This document shows, one piece after another, positions 59,141-64,000 of a stretch of DNA of 64,000 nt. A program made the translations under genes and the position numbers. The notes beneath the pieces are model-generated. The model saw only the letters and a program-made list of their open reading frames with translations, made no database searches and was not told the origin of the DNA. Origin of the DNA: DAIDKA01 sp035943195 (GTDB lineage Bacteria > Pseudomonadota > Gammaproteobacteria > Steroidobacterales > Steroidobacteraceae); the NCBI GenBank assembly GCA_035943195.1, contig DASZCK010000066.1, positions 1 to 64,000 on the forward strand, read 5' to 3'. Position 1 is the first letter of the stretch. Each line of letters begins with the position of its first letter.

Positions 59141-62100
59141 ATGAGTAAGACAGGCAGGACTGCGCCGGGGCAAGGCACCGGTGCTCAAAAGGTGTCGGTA
59201 TCGCCGAAGGCCGCCCCACACATGCGCCCTGGCAAGCAGGGCCTCTACGATCCGCAGTTCGAGCACGATGCCTGCGGAGTGGGCTTCGTTGTCGACATTA
59301 AGGGTCGCAAGTCCCACAAGATTGTGCAGTTGGCCACCCAGGCCCTGCGCAACCTGGATCATCGCGGTGCCAGCGGCAGTGAGATCAATACCGGCGACGG
59401 CGCCGGGGTGCTGCTGCAGATGCCCCATGCCTTTTTCAAGGAGGTCGCCCGCAAGGCGCGCCTGAACCTGCCGGCCCCGGGGGCCTACGGCAGCGGCATC
59501 CTTTTTCTGCCGCGCAATCCGACCCGCCGGCGGCGGCTCGAGGAGCACTTCGAGCAGATCGTCCAGTCCGAAGGCCAGAGCATCATCGGCTGGCGTACGC
59601 TGCCCGTCGACAACTCCACCCTGGGTGAGACGGCCAAGGCCAGCGAGCCGTTCATGCGCCAGGTGTTCATCGCCCGCGATCCGGCGCTGGACGACGAGAC
59701 GGTCTTCGAACGCAAGCTGTACGTGATCCGCAAGCGGGCCTACAGCGAAATCCGCGCCTCCACCATGGACGGCGCCGAGTACTGGTACGTCGCCAGCCTT
59801 TCGCACAAGACCATCGTGTACAAGGGCATGCTGCTGACCGGGCAGTTGCCGCAGTATTTCAAGGATCTGAACGACCCGGCCATGGAGACGGCGCTGGCGC
59901 TGGTGCATTCGCGCTTCAGCACCAACACCTTTCCCAGCTGGGACCGCTCGCACCCCTACCGCTACATCGCCCACAACGGCGAGATCAACACCCTGCGCGG
60001 CAACATCAACTGGATGAAGGCGCGCGAGGCGCTGTTCGAATCCGATGTCTTCGGCGATGACGTGAAGAAGATCCTGCCGATCGTCAATCCCAACGGCAGC
60101 GACTCGGCGATGTTCGACAACACGCTGGAGCTTTTGGTGCTGGCGGGGCGCTCGCTGCCGCATGCCGTGATGATGATGATTCCCGAGCCGTGGTCGAACC
60201 ACGAGCACATGGATGATTCGTTGCGCGCCTTCTACGAATTTCATTCCAGCCTGATGGAGCCGTGGGATGGCCCGGCGTGCATCGCCTTCACGGATGGACG
60301 CAAAGTCGGCGCGGTGCTGGACCGCAATGGCCTGCGTCCCGCGCGTTACTACGTGACCAAGGACGACATGGTGGTCATGGCTTCCGAAGCCGGCGTGCTC
60401 GACCTGCCGCCCGAGGATGTGCTCATGAAGGGCCGTCTGCAGCCCGGACGGATGTTTCTGATCGACACCGAGGCCGGTCGCATCGTCGAGGACGAGGAGA
60501 TCAAGCGCCAGGTGGCGAGCGAGCGCCCGTACCGGCAGTGGCTCGATGAGCATCTGCTGCATTTGGAGGATCTGCCGGCGGCGCCGGAAGTGCCGGTCCC
60601 GGACCATGACACGCTAGTGCAGCGCCAGATGGCCTTTGGCTACACCTTTGAAGATCTGCGCGTGCTGCTGACGCCCATGGCCAAGAGCGGCGTCGAGGCC
60701 GTCGGCTCCATGGGCAATGATGCCGCACTGGCAGCGCTGTCGTCCAAGCCGCGCCTGCTGTACGACTATTTCAAGCAGCTGTTCGCGCAGGTGACCAATC
60801 CGCCCATCGACTGCATCCGCGAGGAACTGATCACGGCCTCCGAGGTTTGGTTGGGGTCGGAGGGCAACCTGCTGATGCCGCAGCGCGCCGATTGCCGCCG
60901 CCTGGAACTGCACGCGCCGATCCTCACCAACGAGGAGTTCGCGAAGATCCGGCGCCTGCACGCACCGGGGCTCAAGGTCGGCGTGCTCTCGATCCTGTTC
61001 CGCGCCACGCGCGGCGAGCGCGGCCTGGTCAAGTCGATCGAGGAGCTGCGGCTGGCGGCGCGACGCATGGTGGAGGACGAGGAGGTCAACATCCTCATTC
61101 TCAGCGATCGGGGGGTGAACCGCGACTTCGCCGCCGTACCCTCGCTGCTGGCGGTCTCGGCGCTGCACCACTATCTGATACGCGAAGGGCTGCGCACGCG
61201 CGTGAGCCTGGTGCTGGAAACCGGTGAGGCGCGCGAGGTCCATCACTTCTCGCTGCTCATCGGCTATGGCTGCAGCGCCATCAATCCGTACCTGGCATTC
61301 GAAACGCTCGACGGCATGATCCGCGATGAGTTCCTGCAGGACATCGATCACACCAAGGCCTGCAGCAACTTCTCCAAGGCGGCCACCAAGGGCGTCATCA
61401 AGGTGATGTCCAAGATGGGCATCTCCGCCGTGCAGAGTTATCACGGGGCGCAGGTGTTCGAGGCCGTGGGCCTGCGCCAGGACGTCATCGATGAGTACTT
61501 CACCTGGACGTCATCGCGCATCGGCGGCATCGGCATGGATGTCGTCGCCCAGGAAATCATGCTGCGGCATCGCGCGGCATTCCCGGCGCGTGGCACCCAC
61601 GGCGGCGCCCTCACCGCCGGCGGCCAGTACCAGTGGCGCAGCGACGGGGAGACCCATCTGTTCAGCCCCGAGGCCATCCATCGGCTGCAGAAGGCGGTGC
61701 GCACCAACAGTTTTCCGACCTACAAGTCCTACGCCCAGCTGATCGACGATCAGTCCACCAACCTGTGCACGCTGCGCGGGCTTTTGGAGTTCAAGAGCGG
61801 CGATGCGATTGCCATCGAGGAAGTCGAATCGGTCGACTCGCTGGTGAAGCGCTTCAAGACCGGCGCCATGTCCTATGGCTCCATCAGCAAGGAAGCGCAC
61901 GAGACGCTGGCCATCGCCATGAACCGCATCGGCGGCAAGAGCAATACAGGAGAGGGTGGCGAGGACCCGGAGCGCTACCAGCTGTTGCCGAACGGGGACT
62001 CGCGCAACTCCGCCATCAAGCAGGTGGCCTCGGGGCGCTTTGGTGTCACCAGTGAATATCTGGTCAACGCGCGCGAGCTGCAGATCAAGATGGCGCAGGG

Positions 62101-63808
62101 CGCCAAGCCCGGCGAGGGCGGCCAGTTGCCCGGCAGCAAGGTCTATCCGTGGGTCGCCAAGACCCGGCACACGACTGCCGGTGTCGGCCTGATCTCCCCG
62201 CCGCCGCACCATGACATCTATTCCATCGAGGATCTGGCCGAGCTCATCCACGACTTGAAGAACAGCAACCGCGACGCGCGCATCAGCGTGAAGCTGGTGG
62301 CCGAAGTGGGCGTGGGGACGATTGCCGCCGGGGTTGCCAAGGCGCATGCCGAGGTGGTGCTGATCAGCGGCTATGACGGCGGTACCGGCGCCTCGCCGCA
62401 AACCTCCATCACGCATGCCGGTCTGCCCTGGGAGTTGGGGCTGGCCGAGACCCATCAGACGCTGGTGCTCAACAACCTGCGCAGCCGTATCACCGTCGAA
62501 ACCGACGGCCAGCTGAAGACCGGCCGTGACGTGGCCATCGCGGCCCTGCTCGGCGCCGAGGAGTTCGGCTTCGCGACCGCCCCGCTGGTGTCGGTCGGCT
62601 GCATCATGATGCGCGTGTGCCACTTGAACACCTGCCCGGCAGGCGTTGCCACCCAGGATCCGAAGCTGCGCGAGCGCTTCGCGGGTTCTCCGGACCACGT
62701 CGTCAACTTCATGCGCTTCATCGCGCAGGATCTGCGCCTCATCATGGCGCAGCTGGGCTTCCGTACCCTCACCGAGATGGTGGGTCGCGTGGATCGCCTG
62801 GAGCCGCGCAAGGCCATCGCCCACTGGAAGGCCCGCGGCTTCGATTTCTCGAGCATCCTGTACCAGCCGGACCTCGGGCCGGAGATTGGCCGCTTCTGCA
62901 CCGACACCCAGGACCATGGTCTGGACAAGTCGCTCGACGTGACGACGCTGCTGGATCTGTGCAAGCCGGCCATCGAGCGCGGCGAGAAGGTTACCGGCGA
63001 ACTCACCATCCGCAACGTGAACCGCGTCGTCGGCACCATCACCGGCAGCGCGATCACGCGCCGCTGGGGCGCGAAGGGCCTGCCCAAGGACACCGTGCAG
63101 CTGCTGTTCAAGGGCTCGGCGGGCCAGAGCTTCGGCGCCTTCATGCCGCCCGGCATGACCTTCCGTCTCGAGGGTGATGCCAACGACTACGTCGGCAAGG
63201 GTCTATCCGGCGGCCGCATCATCGTCAGCCCGGCGCCTGCGGCGACCTTCGTTCCCGAGGAAAACATCATCATCGGCAATGTCGCGCTGTATGGCGCGAC
63301 CAACGGCGAGGCCTACTTCCGCGGCATGGCCGGTGAACGCTTCGCGGTGCGCAATAGCGGTGTGCGCACCATCGTCGAAGGCGTGGGCGACCACGGCTGT
63401 GAGTACATGACCGGCGGTCGCGTCGTGGTGCTCGGACCCACGGGCCGCAACTTCGCGGCCGGCATGTCCGGCGGCGTGGCCTACGTGCTGGATGAACAGG
63501 GTGACTGCCGCGATCACGTCAACAAGCAGATGGTGGCGGTGACCGCGGTCGAGGATGCCGCGGACATCCAGGAACTGCGCGAACTGATCGAAGCCCATTG
63601 GCAGCACACCCGCAGTGGCCGCGCCCGGCAGCTGCTCGATGCATGGGAAGTCAGCGTGCCGAAGTTCGTGAAAATCATGCCCAAGGACTATCAGCGCGTG
63701 CTGGCCTGCATCAGGAAGGCGCACGACCAGGGTCTCACGGGCGACGAGGCCATCATGGCCGCGTTCGAAGAAAACGTGCGCGACCTGGCGCGCGTTGGCG
63801 GGAATTGA
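59141..63808 (+). CDS. gltB: Glutamate synthase (NADPH) large subunit
   Basis: The protein has 1555 residues, full length. The ATG at 59141 has ggag 5 bases before it. A 44-residue propeptide precedes Cys45 (EHDACGVGFVVDI), the glutaminase nucleophile after cleavage. The FMN-binding synthase domain follows (STGEGG-like KSNTGEGGEDPERY, GGTGASPQTSITHAGLPWEL). The [3Fe-4S] ligands are in GCIMMRVCHLNTCPAG. A C-terminal beta-helix domain (GGRVVVLGPTGRNFAAGMSG) completes it. It makes two glutamates from glutamine and 2-oxoglutarate with GltD. Confidence 0.98.
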   Translation: MSKTGRTAPGQGTGAQKVSVSPKAAPHMRPGKQGLYDPQFEHDACGVGFVVDIKGRKSHKIVQLATQALRNLDHRGASGSEINTGDGAGVLLQMPHAFFKEVARKARLNLPAPGAYGSGILFLPRNPTRRRRLEEHFEQIVQSEGQSIIGWRTLPVDNSTLGETAKASEPFMRQVFIARDPALDDETVFERKLYVIRKRAYSEIRASTMDGAEYWYVASLSHKTIVYKGMLLTGQLPQYFKDLNDPAMETALALVHSRFSTNTFPSWDRSHPYRYIAHNGEINTLRGNINWMKAREALFESDVFGDDVKKILPIVNPNGSDSAMFDNTLELLVLAGRSLPHAVMMMIPEPWSNHEHMDDSLRAFYEFHSSLMEPWDGPACIAFTDGRKVGAVLDRNGLRPARYYVTKDDMVVMASEAGVLDLPPEDVLMKGRLQPGRMFLIDTEAGRIVEDEEIKRQVASERPYRQWLDEHLLHLEDLPAAPEVPVPDHDTLVQRQMAFGYTFEDLRVLLTPMAKSGVEAVGSMGNDAALAALSSKPRLLYDYFKQLFAQVTNPPIDCIREELITASEVWLGSEGNLLMPQRADCRRLELHAPILTNEEFAKIRRLHAPGLKVGVLSILFRATRGERGLVKSIEELRLAARRMVEDEEVNILILSDRGVNRDFAAVPSLLAVSALHHYLIREGLRTRVSLVLETGEAREVHHFSLLIGYGCSAINPYLAFETLDGMIRDEFLQDIDHTKACSNFSKAATKGVIKVMSKMGISAVQSYHGAQVFEAVGLRQDVIDEYFTWTSSRIGGIGMDVVAQEIMLRHRAAFPARGTHGGALTAGGQYQWRSDGETHLFSPEAIHRLQKAVRTNSFPTYKSYAQLIDDQSTNLCTLRGLLEFKSGDAIAIEEVESVDSLVKRFKTGAMSYGSISKEAHETLAIAMNRIGGKSNTGEGGEDPERYQLLPNGDSRNSAIKQVASGRFGVTSEYLVNARELQIKMAQGAKPGEGGQLPGSKVYPWVAKTRHTTAGVGLISPPPHHDIYSIEDLAELIHDLKNSNRDARISVKLVAEVGVGTIAAGVAKAHAEVVLISGYDGGTGASPQTSITHAGLPWELGLAETHQTLVLNNLRSRITVETDGQLKTGRDVAIAALLGAEEFGFATAPLVSVGCIMMRVCHLNTCPAGVATQDPKLRERFAGSPDHVVNFMRFIAQDLRLIMAQLGFRTLTEMVGRVDRLEPRKAIAHWKARGFDFSSILYQPDLGPEIGRFCTDTQDHGLDKSLDVTTLLDLCKPAIERGEKVTGELTIRNVNRVVGTITGSAITRRWGAKGLPKDTVQLLFKGSAGQSFGAFMPPGMTFRLEGDANDYVGKGLSGGRIIVSPAPAATFVPEENIIIGNVALYGATNGEAYFRGMAGERFAVRNSGVRTIVEGVGDHGCEYMTGGRVVVLGPTGRNFAAGMSGGVAYVLDEQGDCRDHVNKQMVAVTAVEDAADIQELRELIEAHWQHTRSGRARQLLDAWEVSVPKFVKIMPKDYQRVLACIRKAHDQGLTGDEAIMAAFEENVRDLARVGGN

Positions 63809-63812
63809 GTTA

Positions 63813-64000
63813 ATGGGAAAGCCGACCGGATTTATCGAATATCTACGGGAGCTACCCGTCGATCGCACGCCACTGGAGCGCATCCAGGACTGGCGCGAGT
63901 TCCATTTCCACATGGAGGACAAGCGCCTGCGGCAGCAGGGCGCGCGCTGCATGGACTGCGGCGTGCCCTTCTGTCACACCGGCAAGCTCATGAACGGCGG
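63813..64000 (+). CDS. gltD: Glutamate synthase small subunit, 5' part (runs off the window)
   Basis: The frame begins MGKPTGFIEYLRELPVDRTP four bases after the gltB stop. It includes CMDCGVPFCHTG, the first iron-sulfur cysteine cluster of the NADPH-oxidising small subunit. The remaining FAD and NADPH domains lie outside the window. The tight spacing shows a gltBD operon. Confidence 0.95.
   Translation, partial: MGKPTGFIEYLRELPVDRTPLERIQDWREFHFHMEDKRLRQQGARCMDCGVPFCHTGKLMNG

Noticed and set aside
58925..60607. 560-codon open frame on the minus strand
   Set aside because: It lies antisense to gltB in GC-rich DNA. Its product is rich in Arg, Gly, His and Gln with no domain, while the plus strand encodes clear GltB motifs.
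61511..62917. 468-codon open frame on the minus strand
   Set aside because: It is antisense to the FMN and iron-sulfur domains of gltB and has no recognisable motif.
1..64000. CRISPR array or rRNA operon
   Set aside because: No regularly spaced short repeats and no rRNA-like conserved segments were seen on either strand.

Overview
The window comes from a high-GC gammaproteobacterium. YadG/YadH-type ABC proteins, gltB/gltD, LspA and a xanthomonadin-like aryl-polyene cluster suggest a relative of the Xanthomonadales/Nevskiales (Steroidobacter-like). This is inferred from gene content only; there is no rRNA in the window.

Region 1 (1-27.5 kb) is an accessory island built by repeated duplication of one module. 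A large membrane-anchored regulator (OmpR/CadC-type winged helix, one membrane segment, TolB-like and TPR domains) is divergent from a two-gene operon. That operon makes a small secreted DUF6152 protein and a secreted protein with a DWTGxWE signature, joined by a 4-base ATGA-type stop/start overlap. I find five complete operons, one terminal fragment at the left edge, three complete regulators, and one fully decayed module at 17.65-18.1 kb. FlhC-like zinc-binding regulator sequences sit at the module borders: one intact copy (26983-27528) and five truncated or broken ones. Other genes in the island are a TetR regulator, a Fic protein, an orphan molybdopterin oxidoreductase subunit, a tannase-type esterase and small stress-type proteins.

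Region 2 (27591-30856) is a 3.27-kb IS1595-type element bounded by perfect 27-bp inverted repeats. Besides its transposase it carries a toxin-antitoxin pair, a 52-residue basic protein, an odd tRNA (arginine-type body, CGT anticodon) and a helix-turn-helix-like gene.

Region 3 (30.9-44.3 kb) is ordinary chromosome: two bactofilins, a zinc-ribbon protein, a YadG/YadH-type ABC exporter, a PAP2 phosphatase, a membrane-tethered response regulator, a YheT-type hydrolase, a two-subunit M16 peptidase, a LysR regulator and a CbpA-type co-chaperone. At 38.25-38.35 kb a textbook sigma-54 promoter is followed about 75 bases later by a strong terminator with no gene between, which predicts a small RNA.

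Region 4 (44.5-58.9 kb) is a xanthomonadin-like aryl-polyene cluster: glycosyltransferase, acyltransferase, ketoreductase, AMP ligase, chorismatase (starter unit), flavin halogenase-like oxidoreductase, acyl carrier protein, ketosynthase, chain-length factor, two hotdog dehydratases, an MMPL exporter and a LolA-like carrier. Four apparently unrelated genes (PEP-mutase-like, DUF3052-like, GNAT, lspA) are embedded in it. Region 5 (59.1-64 kb) is gltB and the start of gltD (glutamate synthase).
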